Below are positions 1 through 12,262 of a stretch of DNA of 64,000 bases, one piece after another (positions within the stretch are counted from its first letter, which is position 1; every line of letters begins with the position of its first letter). The translations under genes were made by a program, and so were the position numbers. This stretch comes from Gnetum montanum. Its lineage: Eukaryota > Streptophyta > Gnetopsida > Gnetales > Gnetaceae. Where the stretch lies: positions 191,654 to 255,653 of the forward strand of contig MNCI01035854.1 of the NCBI GenBank assembly GCA_015680685.1, given 5' to 3'. The notes below the pieces were generated by a model, which saw only the letters and a list, made by a program, of their open reading frames with translations, searched no databases and had not been told where the DNA came from.

Positions 1-693
1 GTCTAGGTAGTGAATCTAATGGACGTGATTGTTGTCTTCTCAATTCTACTTGTGAATTGCAATGGTATGGTTAAGTGTAATTGAGGCATATGATTTTTAT
101 CATTTTACATTTTTCATTTAATTGGCCTAAGTGCAAGAATAAAGTAATTAAATGTTTAATTAATCTAAGAAATAATTATTATCTTAACTAATCCTAACAT
201 AAGCATCCATTTCCACTTTCTGTACACATCCTAAACACATCACAATGCTACTGGGTTACCAAGTGTTAGGTGCTTCTAAGATTACCAAGCATTAACATAT
301 GCTCGAACTAGTCGTACTTATGTATATTAATTAATTACTATGAATTAATTACTTAACTGCATTAAAGTAAATTACATGAATAATAAACACATGAAGTAAA
401 CATTAAGCTAAGTACAAGTGCTGCAAGGATTAGTAAGAAAGCTCATCTTTATTGCCATTTACATTGAGGTGCTCAAGTACATCAATACTTGAATAAAGAT
501 CTGTATACTTCTCAATTCCTACTGTGGGCACATAGAAAATATTCTAACTCTAGGATGACAAAAATGCAAGAGTTCAGCTAGAAACTAATGATCAGATGTC
601 ATAAATGCAACGGGCGAGTGCATTTATATAGGCAAGACAAGACACTTCATTGACGAGATTGCATTGATGCAGTTAACCTGTAAAGACTCATCA
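1..693 (-). repeat. Element A 3' LTR (partial)
   Basis: Matches the 5' LTR at 28674-29377 along its length. The minus-strand start is TGATGAGTC at 693. A TATA motif (TATATAAATG) and a U3 palindromic segment lie at about 630-680. The outer end is beyond the window. A weak polypurine tract (rc of 694-707) precedes it. Confidence 0.85.
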
Positions 694-942
694 TACTTCC
701 ACAATTGAATAAAAACTCATCCTCCAGTGAACAAAAGGAGGAACAAGCTTTTTACAATAATTTTTGGAATGTATGGGATTATTGACCAACTATTGATACA
801 CATTGAATCAAAACAACACTAAGTGCTCAAGTGTATGGATTTACAATTTTTTACAAAATTCAGTGTTCATGACAACAAAATTAACACCATTACAAAAACT
901 AACAGCACAACTCCTATGGTAGCTTGAAGACGAGGAGAAGAA
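694..942 (-). other. Element A 3' untranslated segment between ORF2 and 3' LTR
   Basis: Non-coding stretch between the ORF2 stop and the 3' LTR. The LTR-proximal end holds a degenerate polypurine tract; the family version is GTTGTGGGGGTA, as at the same place in element B. No gene is seen. Confidence 0.6.
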
Positions 943-3754
943 TTAAATGGTCCTAAACAGTGAAGGTTCTTGAGGTGTTGAAGGACCTTCTCCTAACTCT
1001 GGCACATGTGGTTGTTATGGTTGAGGCTATTTGGGTGCAACTACAACTGCTGGAGGAAGATGGAAAGCATCTAGTAATGCTTTCATCTTCTCCTCCTTAC
1101 TTTGAGGATTGTACATAATCCACATAGCATCACCAATGTGGGTTAGTATAAGAACATCCCACGGACAAGGCATTACGAGGAACAACTCCTTCACATTGAC
1201 AAACTAGGTTGTGAATCTTTTGTGTGCAACATCGAATGCCTTGATAGTACTCTATAGTTTCTTGTAGTCACTCATCTTGCAGGCTAGGTTATTAACTATT
1301 GACCATTGATAGGTGAAGTGCTTTCTAAAAACAGTGAGTTTAACATTTGCAACTTCAAGCTTTTGCTTCCTCTCCTTATGATGCTTGAACTCGACCTCAT
1401 ACAAAAGGTACAAGCTGGCCACTTGCTTCTCCAAATCTGACCTTGGCCTTTTGGTAGTTAGCATTGCCAAGTTTGCATATTAGAGGTTGGTAAGCTCCAT
1501 GTATTCAATCATATTTTTGATCTACAGCTCCTTGAGGTGGATTTCAACTTTATTGTACTTGTTTAGTCCATCAAAGATGGGCTACCACATGTCACCTCCT
1601 TGTTGGAGCTACTAAAGGGTCTCATTCATCTTTGCCTTTGGCAATTTGATTTCTTTCTTGTGGATTTCTTTCTACAAGTTGACATAGTCCCTATAATGGT
1701 TTTTAACCCTTTCAAATTTAATGGCCTTATTCTTCTAGAAAACAATTTCAATTTCTAATTTCTAATGAATGGCACAGATCTCCTCCATCAAGAGATTACA
1801 ATTTTTTGCTACCAACCTCCTTAGATCCATGGTCCCCTTGGAAAGCTACTCATGTTGTTGTCTCATATATTCAACCATTTATTCTTTTTGTGGCTCAACA
1901 TTATGCAAGTGATGATCTTCTTTAGTTAGAATTACATTCTCCTAGTAAACCTTTGACAAGTCCTTTTGAATGTTATAGACAATGGCATCTACTAAGTACT
2001 AGTTGAAGATTACTGACTCCTTGGCATACTCAACCTCTTGAATTTTGATCTAAAGCTATTGAAAAGCTTCATCTTTGGTTACGACCTAGCTAAATGTAGT
2101 GAGATCAGCTAAATGGACCCTTAGTTCTGCAACTTCAATAGCCAAGCACCGATTTTCTAATATGGTTGTTTCAAGTTGGGCATTAGCAATGAAGCGTTTA
2201 CCCTTAGCTTCTAATAGTGTTGACTAGGTTGCAAAAAAGTCATCTAGAAGGTTAAAGACCTTTGGAATCGATTGTTATGTTCTAACTAGTTGTTCCAACA
2301 ACTCTTCATGCTAGGTTGCACCGAATCTCCCAATTGGCATTGCTATAGACATTTACACATTTTTGAATGTAGTAATATTCAACATAGACATCATAGGAAC
2401 ATTAAGGACCTCTCCTACCCTGTTAGCCACCACCTTAGTCATCGTTTCCTACCCTTGGTGCTACATCATCAAGACAGTTGCCCCATCACCTTCCTCCAGG
2501 TGCATCAAGAAGGTAGTGACATTTTTAGAGATTTATGGAAGCTATTGCTATTCTATAATGGACACTGTTACCTCTCATGTACTCAAATTTGAGCATGTGA
2601 GTGCTTGCATTTGTTGGGCAGAAAATGTCAGCACCGCATCCCCCAACTAGTTGATAGTACGAGCTACCTTGTTCAAATGGCTTAAGGTTGATTAATAGAA
2701 AAAAGGGTCCCCACTGAGTCTAGCTTGCTATTGTTGCAAGATTGGCTCACAAAGTTTTTACATGCGCTCCATGGTAGCACAAGCCTCTAGCGTTGAGTGG
2801 GTGGTGGTGGTGGTTCCTCCTCTTCTTTGATCATGGCAGGGACCATATTCTTCATCATTTCCACCCAAGAGGTGGAAGGAGCTTGTTGGAGTGTATGATT
2901 GGAATAATGGGCTATTCCTCCCCTTTTACATAATTTTTTGATTAGGCATGGAAAGGGAAGTGACTTCCTCCCACACTCATTCTCCTTGAAGCACTTCTCT
3001 ATCTCTAGATAGATTAGTTGTGGGAGGTTGATGGGAAATATTTTGCTTAGAGCAGTGCATGCATGGGCAAAAAAGCTATGACCTTGCTTGGCCTCATCAT
3101 CTAATTAAGTTGGTAGGCTACAATCTTGAAATATGTATATGCTACCATTGTGAGCACGTCATAATCCTTATGGTCCACTCCATAGAATTGTTGGATCCAC
3201 TCCTTTTTGACCTCTGGGTCTACTTGTGTTGAGATCTTTGCCTGATTTGTTCTATTTTTAGGCAAACTAAGGGCCTTAGAGATGGCCTCCATTGAGTAGG
3301 ACACACTAATGTCCTTGATCTTCATAGTGGTGAAAGGTTGCCTCTTGTTCTAGAAGAGATATGTCTCTCCCATGTACCATTTCCTACTAGAGGTGATGAT
3401 GGGCCACATGGGAGATCTCTACAATTGAGTTCTAACATCTTTTGGGGCAAAGTCCAAGAAGCTTCCAAAGTTTAGCTCTTGCAGAACCAAATATTAAATT
3501 TCCTTAAACTGAACCTCAAGGTCAAGGTTTGGCCTTGGTCCTAGTGCCTCATCCCAGTGGGATTTCTTTATTTTAGCTTGGGAAATCTATCGAACAGATT
3601 CTACTTTGGGCTTCTCCCGAAGAGGTCTCGTTGCATGTGTTTTAGCTACCTACTCCTAGAGTTGTTCTTGTTGTTGGTCCTTTCAAGTTCTAGGCCTTTT
3701 TTCCCTCGATTAGGATGGTTCTCCTTCCTATTGATGCTTAGGTCTTGGTGCCAT
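943..3754 (-). pseudogene. Element A third ORF (ORF2), coiled-coil protein, decayed
   Basis: Sense-strand extra gene in the position where Athila-type elements carry an env-like ORF. It starts ATG at 3754 with MAPRPKH, matching MAPKRGA in element B ORF2. The N-terminal third includes a globular-looking patch (3101-3325: VSYSMEAISKALSLP) that matches B's VSYEMKYIATTLNLP. The rest is rich in Lys, Glu, Leu and Gln with heptad-like spacing (for example 1252-1470), suggesting a long coiled coil. It ends near 943 (TAA). Many stops and frameshifts are present. The globular patch resembles the plant transposon-associated domains often seen in Athila ORFs, but that assignment is tentative. Function is unknown. 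No transmembrane segment is evident, so a viral-type envelope is unlikely. Confidence 0.6.
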
Positions 3755-5740
3755 ATGTAATCACAACATGACCAAGGATTATCATTTGATGTATAACTTT
3801 GAAACACTTTAATACCTTATCTCTTTGGTATAGTTACACTTGGCTAAGTTGTGATCATGATAGATTTTATTATTTTATTATTATTTCATTAAACGACTAC
3901 CAGGATTTCTTGTAAATGTTTAACTTTCATGAATTAGTGATTTAATATTATTTTATTGTTTAAAGCTTGTGGGAGTTAGAAAATATTCAAATTTTTTTTT
4001 ATCAAAAGCCTTAGGTTTATGCCCCCCACAACGTAGAGCTCACCTCTGGTAGCTACAAGACTAAATGATGGAGTAAATCAAGCAAGTAATTAGTAAGATG
4101 TGGGCTCTAAAAGGTTCTAGGCTCAAAAAACTACAAAAATTTCTCTAGAATTTTAAAGAAAATGTGCAAAATTGGCTAAGTGTTGGCACCTATTTATAGG
4201 ATTTTTGTGCTACATAAATACAAACATGTTGACAAGGTTGCGTTGATGCAATCAACTATGTTGATAGGATCACATCGACATAGCTTTGTGCAAGAATTTT
4301 TCACTTCAAAAACTAAGGAAAAATAAGGAATTTTTGAATAAAATTGAAGTCTATAGGAAGCCAATGAAGCCAAGAACACAATGAAATGCATGAAGAGGGC
4401 TAGATGTTTCACAAAAAATGAGATTTCATTAGGAGAATTCTATTGAAGGACTTCACAATTAGACATAACTGATGTGGAATGTGGAAGAGTTTGAATGTAA
4501 CATGCCTAAAGGATGAAGAGCTTAACTAGCCCAACCAAGGAGTATGCAAGTGGATCCTCCCCATAGCAGGATTATGCCCTTAATGCCCTTGCATGCCCTC
4601 AAACCAAGGAGTCTGTGGACCCCATGGGTGACGAATGGTTGTGGTTAGTTAAGGATAAAATCCCCAAAGAAACTACCAAATAATTTTGACAAATCAAACT
4701 AAGACATTTAAATAATCATGGGAATCGACAGTGAGGTGAGTTATGGATAGTATGGATGGATGAGGTAAAGTGTGGAATGGAGCTTTGTATCTTGGTCATA
4801 TGAAGTCCCTTGTGGATTTTATGGTTCATATGATCTGATAATGTCCATCCTTAGTCCAAATTAAAACCAACCACTTTTAGTGACTTTGCATCGACACTCT
4901 AAGACTACTCCACCCTCCTAAGACATAAGAATATCCCCACAGATTAATCACCATTCCTAAAAGAGAGAAAAAGAGAACTAGGAAGTGAGATGGACCTTAG
5001 TTAGAGGGGACCTTCAGGCATGGGTAACATGCCTTTCTAGTCACATAACCAATGCTTGTAGCCCATTATTTTATCTAAGGGGTGTGCCTTGAATTCCCAT
5101 TATTGTATGTTTTTTTTCAAGTTTTTTGAAATTCTTGATAGGAACCACACCATGCAAAGACTTTAACTTCTTGTTGTTGGTCAACAGTGGAATGGTGAGA
5201 AATCCATAGAAACACTCTTGCACCTAAGAGCGTAAGCAAGCATAAAGAGTGTTAAATCCCCTTGAAGTCACACCCTTGGCTATCCATTTAATCCTTCCCA
5301 AGTTTAGAAATGACCAAGCTCACAAGTTCATTAAAGGATTCTTTTAAGAAGGGATCTCATACTTCCAAAACAACGAAACACCATAAAGTGTTGTGGACAA
5401 GTGGATGATGTGGACTCACTACCTATTATCATGAAAAATAAACCATGTCTTAGTTATCAACACCAAAATTCAAAGATAGAATCTAGACATTAGCAATTAA
5501 AGAACATTATAGTACAAACCACCATCAATTAATAGCTATAGTTTCACTTAGTCCTGATAGTAATAAAGAAAAAGGAGAAAACATTAGAAAAATCCAAACC
5601 AAATAAAATAAAATATACAAGAAATTGTAAAATATTTAAGAAAAAGAAAAACGTGCTAAAATGGTGTAAAAAAATAATTATGAAAAATAGGAAAAATGAA
5701 AAATTGAGAAGCCAAATTGTTTGTTTCAGCATGGATGGCC
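3755..5740 (-). other. Element A pol-ORF2 spacer
   Basis: Non-coding spacer homologous to the post-pol spacers of C (20500-22410) and D (43539-45290). It shares blocks such as the one around 4560-4600 (rc includes GCATAATCCTGC, matching the 'GAGCCTGCTTTGG' region of the others). It holds a G-run motif near 4021-4033 and the internal promoter-like module listed separately. No ORF of its own is supported. Confidence 0.65.
4185..4300 (-). promoter_or_regulatory. Internal U3-like promoter module of element A
   Basis: On the minus strand, palindrome-like units (CTATGTCGATGTGATCC, then TTGATTGCATCAACGCAA) are followed by a TATA box (CCTATAAATAGG, 4189-4200). The second unit closely matches the 3' LTR U3 segment TTAACTGCATCAATGCAA; the first matches the 5' LTR U3 (CTATGTCGACATGATCC). 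It lies about 440 bp upstream of the ORF2 ATG. A splice-donor-like GAG|GTGAGC sits between them (about 4046-4054). Similarity to the U3 is seen directly; promoter function is inferred. Confidence 0.6.
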
Positions 5741-6960
5741 ATCTCTCCCATGACTAAGTTGGAAGGAGGAGATCCAAAAAATTGAGTATGCATGTCCATC
5801 TATTGAGGTGTTATTGCTACTGGCTCTCTTAGGCTTAAGAAAGGTTTGAGGTGTTGCATGTTGACTAGTAGCTTTTTGTTTGGGCTTTTAGGTTTGTAGA
5901 TTCACATGGCCGTAGAATGAAAGATTTGGTAAATAATATAAGGCCCCTTTCACAATGTTTGAAACTTAGTGTGTTGGGGTACATGTGTGGGATTCCAATA
6001 TAGGACCTTATCTCCTAGTTGAAATTTCACTTTTCAGATTCTAAGTTCATGGCATTTTTTATTGAACGCCTTGTGCACTACTTTAGATGATAGGGCCACC
6101 AATCAATTCTCATCTAGCAAGTTGAGGTTCATTAGCCTTTCTTTTTGTGCTAGACTTAGGTCAAGCTCAAGATCACAAGCTCTTGAAAGTGTATGAAGTT
6201 TTGTTTGGATTGGAAGTATTGGCAATTTTCCATACACCAGCTCATAGGAAGAGTATGCAATAGGAAGTTTCTAAGTGGAGTGATAGGCCCAAAGGGCATC
6301 ATTGAGTTTTGTGCTCCAATTCCTCCTATATTTACTAACAGTTCATGTTAGTATTTTCATGATTTCCCTATTTGTAACCTCCACTTGATTGTTAGCTTAG
6401 GGGTGGTAGGGTGTTGTTAATGTATGCTCAATCCCTAAGCATTACATGAGCTTTCAAAAGGTAGTGCCTATAAAATGAGTTTTGTTATCATAAATAAGTA
6501 CACATGGCACTCCAAACTTTTTTACAACATTTTTTTTGTATAAACTGAGTAGCCATAAAATATGTGCAAATGACAATCACTACAACTTCTGCCCATTTCA
6601 TACAGTAGTAAACAACGACTATGATGTACACCTTTACATTGGACATGGAAGCGATGAAACCCATGAAGTTGATGCCCCAAATATCGAAGGGCTCTAATGG
6701 TTGGATCCACTATTGAGGTTCCTCCATTTGAGTAGTCATTTCACCATCGCATTGGCAACATTCACAAGAGTAGATGAAGTGGTGAGCATCACTAAAAAAT
6801 GTTGGCCAATAATATCCTACCATGAGGATCTTAATGGCCATGTGTCTATTAACATAGTGGCCCTCATAAGGATCCTCGTGAGATCCTTTGAGAATGTGCA
6901 ATTAATCAACATTAGGTACACACCACTGAACTAGGCCATTGGCACAAACCTTGTAAATGT
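5741..6960 (-). pseudogene. Element A integrase remnant
   Basis: The zinc-binding N-terminus is readable at about 6901-6720 (HEDPYEGHY ... CECCQCDGE, an HHCC pattern). It is followed by the catalytic-core start (GH/GINFMG near 6690) and a frameshifted core down to about 6200, then the C-terminal part ending near 5741 with QLSHGRDGHPC, the family's integrase tail (D has QLSRGGDVHLC). Integrase would insert the cDNA. Here several frameshifts and stops break the core, and the second and third acidic residues cannot be placed with confidence. Confidence 0.75.
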
Positions 6961-8330
6961 GTCTATTGATTTTTATGAAATCTTTTGCTTGGTGAAGAAA
7001 CTATTGTTTCTTCCTATTTTCCCACTCTTGTGGCATATCCTTATTAAGAAGGTAGGTGAGAATGCCATCATACCAATTAGGTTCTATGGGCACTTGTTTA
7101 GTTACAACTTTGACAAAGAGGCGTTCATTAGGTAATTGGTCTAAAAGTAGGCTCTTCTCCTTTTCTGTTCCATTGCAACCAAGATAAGTGGTTCACAACC
7201 ATGTTCTCAGTCCCCTTTTGATCTACCGTTGTTAGATCAAAGTCTTGTAGGATCACTAGTCATTGAATGACATGGGGGGTCATTGTTGGCTTATTTAACA
7301 GGAACCAAATTGCACTATGGTTCGTGTGCATAAACACCTTGTACCCAAGCACATAGTACTTGAATTTTTCCAAGGCATACACCAATAACATTAGTTCTTT
7401 TTCCATGGTGGTGTAGTTTAGTTATGTACCCACAATGCATCTGCTTGCACAACGAATGTAGTAAGGACATTTTTGATCATCCAACTATGTGAGCATGAAC
7501 CCCCCCNGCTCACATTCCTTGGTCTAGACAAATGTAGCATCCTTCTTTGTCAACTCGACCAACAGTTTGGTAATCTTAGAGAAATTCTCTATGAAGCACC
7601 GGTAGTAGCCACACTGGTAGAGAATGACCATTTCTGGCTATCTAGTAATTCCTTGGATGATCCATATTTTTTTAGGGTCCACCTTAATCCCTTTTTCTAA
7701 AATTATATGCCCCCATACAATGCCTTCTTGGACTATCAAGTGGCTTTTCTACCAGTTGAGCCTAAGGTTTATCTCCATGTACCTTTTCAACACTTGCTCA
7801 AGATAGTCTAGGGCTTACTCAAATGTAACCCCATAGGTGGAGAAGTCATCTATGAATACTTTCACCTTACTACCAACATGTTGTTAAAAGATGCTCAAGA
7901 CAAGGTGTTCGAATGTTGTAGGGGCATTTCACAGGCCAAACGACATCTTTCTATATGCAAAAGTTCCCTAGGAATTTGTGAATGTTATTTTGGCTTGATC
8001 TTCTATTGTGATATGAATTCGATCATAACCACTATAACCATCCAAAAAGTGGTAGTAACAATGCCTAGAAATGATGACCAACACATGGTCCACAAATGAC
8101 AAAGAAAATGATCCTTGAATATTGCCATGTTTAACAACCTAAAATCAATGCACCATCTCCATTTCCCACCTTTTTCAGCACCATCACAAGTGGGATAACC
8201 CACTCACTATCCGAAATGGATATATGAACTTGACCTTGAGGAGTTATTCAATCACCTCCTTGACAATTTGCTTGATTTTTAGATTCAATTGCTGCTACAA
8301 TTGCCTCTTTAGTTTAATGGAAGAGTCTGT
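6961..8330 (-). pseudogene. Element A reverse transcriptase-RNase H remnant
   Basis: RT start is recognisable at 8203-8090 (KGGKWRWCIDFRLLNM; element D reads KGGKWRVCIDFKLLNM). The RT palm continues in alternating frames to about 7560. RNase H and its connection follow (TTMEKELMLLVYALEKF near 7410; FDLTTVDQKGTENMV near 7220). The YxDD loop falls in a frameshifted stretch around 7850. A single N lies in a C-run at 7507. It is the copying enzyme of the element, now non-functional. Confidence 0.78.
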
Positions 8331-9350
8331 GTCTATGTGATGTTGGCATATCCTTGGATAAATTCTAATTAGTTCATGATATGATCAAGTAAAGGCTATT
8401 AGCCATTTGTTGACCACCTCCAACAAATTCTTTTTCTACATAGGAGTAAGGTTGCCATTGATAATGAGTGACTTCCAACTGTTCAAAAAAGCATATTTCA
8501 TGCTAGTTAGTTGAGTTTTCAACTCAAGGGGCTTCTATTTAAAGATTTTATGGATTTTTAACTCTCCCTAATTGGTGTCATCAAGTTCATCAAAGAGTTG
8601 GTGATGGATTGCTCCATCTCATTCATGTCTTTAATGTAGGCACTCGTCAAGCTCTCAGTTTGTTCCATGCATATTGTTGAGCAACTTTCAGATTCAGTTA
8701 TCAACCACTAGATGCCCTCCTACTTTGTGATTGTTGTGTATAGGCATCTTTGGATTTTTGTGACACTTGCATGTTGTGATTGTTGTACTTTTCACTATCC
8801 ATAATTTATGCACACAATGGAACCCTATGTCATTGTACACGATGCATGGAATGTGCTTCCTCTCAATTTTTTAAAAGTTATTTTCCTTGAAGTTTTCCAA
8901 GGAGAGGTCTTTGATTCCTAGCCATGCATCAATTGTACTTAGCCAAGCCCTTCTCATGATGATTGGGAAGTCCCCCTTTCAGTCATTGACTCAGATCATC
9001 AGGAAGTCAATAGGATATGACCACCCACAAATAGTGATCACAATGTCCTTCACCAATCCCAAGGGAACATTAATGGATTTATCTACTATCTTTAAGATAA
9101 ATGTTGCTCTTATTAAGAGGAGGAAGGTTCCAAGCTTTGTACATTTCATGAGATATCATATTGACATAAAAACTTGAGTCCAGAAGAGCCTCACAAGGCT
9201 CATTCTCAATGATTTGCAAGTAAATGAGGGGACTTCCAAAATCAAATCTCTTCCTGGAAAAATGGCCAACCTTTATCTAATTCATGACCACATGGGTTAG
9301 CATTACAATATGGACTTTGGGAGGTGTTTAGTTCAAAGGGATCTCGAAAG
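8331..9350 (-). pseudogene. Element A aspartic protease remnant and pol linker
   Basis: Protease N-terminal part at about 9290-9100 contains NEPCEALLDSSFYVNMISH. The flap/C-terminal part at about 9050-8890 matches FPIIMGRAWLSTIDAWLR of the family. The usual D-(S/T/L)-G catalytic triplet reads D-S-S-F, exactly as in element D, while element C has N-L-G-S. The remaining 550 bp are the poorly conserved linker to RT. The protein would be part of a gag-pol polyprotein. Confidence 0.7.
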
Positions 9351-11246
9351 ATGTTGTAGAGGAGGATGGAGAAGTAGGATCATCAGTTGTAAGTGTCTAT
9401 TAGGGCTTAGAAGGATTATTTCTTCGAAAGAAAGGTCTTTTTAGGGCTTTTTTGCTAAACCACTTGGTTGGGGAGACAGCTATAAGTTAATAACCCTTGT
9501 GGCATTTCTTTGCTATAGCTGAGTTGAAATTTTACTCTACATAGATGGACTGAGTGGTAACTGGGTTGAGGGTGAAGGTACAGGTGTAGAAGAATTTGAA
9601 CGGTAAAAAGGAAATGGAGACTCCCTTTTTGGATATTGAACTTTGTAGTACTTAGGAGGGTAGTAGTGGTGTTGAAAAGAGACATGACTGGAAGAGTCAC
9701 ATGGAGAAATCAATAGCTGAACATAGTACTTGTATGGATGTGGTTGCCAATAAGGGTACTGCTACCTTGGTGGAAGCATCCCCCATGACTATGGGTGTTG
9801 CCACTACTAGTACTGCTCATGACGTTGAGGTGGAGCTTCACTCAAATAGTAGACTTGTTGGTGGAACTACCTGTAGTTGCCTTGATGATAAGGAAATCTC
9901 TTGGGTGCTTACCTTCTTGCCAATTTAGGATTTAACACGTACACCCCAGATTCTTGCAAGTGTGAAATAATTGGGAAACATTCTTTAGGGTATTCATATT
10001 AGTAGATGTCACATCCACCATCATCATCAATTTTGGAATCCTCAATCTCTTCCACTACAACAACTTTACCCTTACCCTTCTGATGGACACGTTTAACTTC
10101 CTTCATTCTCCTTCGATCATGACCACTACCTTGCTCTTTGAAATGCTCTGTAATTTGTAGAGAGGTTTGGAACTTGTCCAAAGAATCCCACATTTTGTCT
10201 ACCTTAGTTGATACTGTAAAGACAGATTTTTTTATTAGCATGTTTTTATGTTGCATCACCTCGTCAAATGGTGCCTCATTCTCATTGTCACAAAATTTAA
10301 CCTCCCTTTTGCAAATGGAAGGATCCCAGTTGTACTCCTCTACACTTTCTTTCTTTCTTAGTTCACCCTCTTCTTTGGCCACCTACTCAATTAACCTTTG
10401 GATTTGATAGACTCTGTTCTAAAAGTCTCACTTGGGCATAAACTCCAAGGGTTCTTCTTGTTTCTGTCTAGAGCCCATCTATGATATGGTGGAGCTAATT
10501 CCTTTGAGAGTAGTCATGGCCTAGGAATCTATGTAATAATAAGTAACATTTACCCATGGCCATATCCTAGGATTCATGTGTTTCTTTCTTCCAACCTTGG
10601 ATTTTCCTTCTCAAGTTGGATACTCACGAGTGCATTTGATACTTGTCGTTGAAGAGCTCAAGCATTGTACTCCATCATTTGATTGATTTTGGTTCTGAAG
10701 ATCAGTACTAGCTTTCAACCTTCTTGATAAGTATCCTTGGGAATAGCTTTAGTTTTCTCCATTCATTTTTAATATTCTATAAGGCACAAGCATCGTGAAA
10801 GGCTTGAAGATAATTTTATGAACCAAAATTGTATCTCCCTTCAAATTTAGGGATATTATCCAATGATTTGATCTAGCTATCTTTCACGTGCCTTGTTGGA
10901 ATTTGCATGGCCTCCATAATGTTCAACATAATTTTAGTTATAAGCAAAGGCTCATCATAGTCATGACCCCTATGATGGCCATGATGCCTATAATGCCCTC
11001 TGATGTCCCTTCATTCATAGTGGTGGGCCTCCCTTGATTGTCCATGCCCTTGGCCTCTACTGGTCCAATGAGATTTGCGGTCATCTTTGTCTTGCTAGTT
11101 ACCTCCATCACAGTCTTGTCACCTGCAGCTTTGGTTGGAGTCAAAGGAGGAAGAAGATGAGGATGTTGAAGGTGAACAGGAAGGAGGAATAGCACTACAG
11201 CAATGCCTACTACTCCTTCTTCTACTATCATAATCACAATCACCAT
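9351..11246 (-). pseudogene. Element A gag, C-terminal half
   Basis: Minus-strand gag continuing from 27801 after removal of element B. It includes the capsid core (10960-10500: PLLITKIMLNIMEAMQIPTR ... DNIPKFEGRYN ... FNDKYQMHS), the open stretch 10382-9999 (MAKEEGELRKKESVEEYN...) and the cysteine module GCDIY.YEYPKECFP (atypical zinc knuckle, partly mutated). A proline/tyrosine-rich tail runs to about 9500. Gag forms the intracellular particle that packages RNA. Several stops and frameshifts are present. Confidence 0.82.
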
Positions 11247-12059
11247 TAATGAGTTGTGAGATACCCCTACGCTCAACCATACAAATCACAAGCATTCACA
11301 CAGGATCCAGTTGAATTCTGTGGATGGGACTAGTTGTGGTATCTAGAGTGTTACACTCTGACCATAGTTCATTATCTTTCCACTTGGACTAGTGGTAACT
11401 TTATCACATATGACTTAGTCCAAAGTGAGGTATATGATGTGGTTCCTAATTCTATGCTATGCTACTCCTGATGACAAAAAAGAGATAAATTGATTAACTA
11501 ATGAATAATGGAAACAAAGTCTAAATTAGCCTAAAGCGATGGTATCTGCTCTTAATCGTCCGAGTTTACCAAGTATACATCACTGGTTGTGCCAAACGAT
11601 ACACCTCTAGCAACCAAGTATCTACACTTAAACGCTCGTGATTAAGGTGTACAAATTCTGCTTAAAAACAGGAATAGTAAATAACAATAAATGAAAATGT
11701 TTAACTAAAGAAAGTATTAAATAATAAAAACAACAATATTAAGCTAAGTGGATGCTACAATGATGGAAGTAATTTCGATCTTTATCGCTAGCCATGTAAC
11801 ATGTCCAAGTATGTCACACTCGAACAAAGGTGTTGTATGACTACAAACATCACACTATGGGCATGCACTAGAAATAATAGGCTTTAAAGAAAAGAAACTG
11901 AAAACTAACTATTTCTAAGATCTAAGTTGTCCCATTTAGAAGCCCAAGTGTAGTATTTATAGGCGAGGTCCAGATGAGGCGATGTTGGGTATCTGATGTC
12001 GCTTATTAGCCCTGACATTGGATACACAATGTTAGGACACATCAAATCACAACTCATCA
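11247..12059 (-). repeat. Element B 3' LTR
   Basis: Aligns to the 5' LTR at 26922-27800. Minus-strand start is TGATGAGTTGTG at 12059; the end is CTCATTA (one change from CTCATCA) at 11247. A TATA motif (TATAAATACTACAC) lies near 11955, with U3 palindromic units at about 11970-12040. A polypurine tract GTTGTGGGGGTA abuts it (rc of 12060-12071). Confidence 0.92.
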
Positions 12060-12262
12060 TACCCCCACAACTGAATGAAAACTCATCCTCAAGTTTAAAA
12101 AAATGAGAAACAAGTCCTTTACAAAATATTGGGCAAGTATGGAATTATTGATTGACTCCAAAAATGGACAAGATAATTGACTCTTTGCATGCTACAGTGG
12201 TGTAGTACAAAAATGAGACACATTATTACAAAACAAGATAAGACAAAACAAGAATTGGAGGT
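12060..12262 (-). other. Element B 3' untranslated segment with polypurine tract
   Basis: Short non-coding stretch between the ORF2 stop and the 3' LTR. The polypurine tract (rc GTTGTGGGGGTA, 12060-12071) would prime plus-strand DNA synthesis. Confidence 0.7.

Noticed and set aside
2290-2650. Plus-strand ORFs of 95-100 codons opposite ORF2 of element A
   Set aside because: Antisense to the conserved coiled-coil gene; no independent support.
7507-7507. Single N in a C-run (also 44850 in a T-run)
   Set aside because: Homopolymer sequencing uncertainty, not biology.
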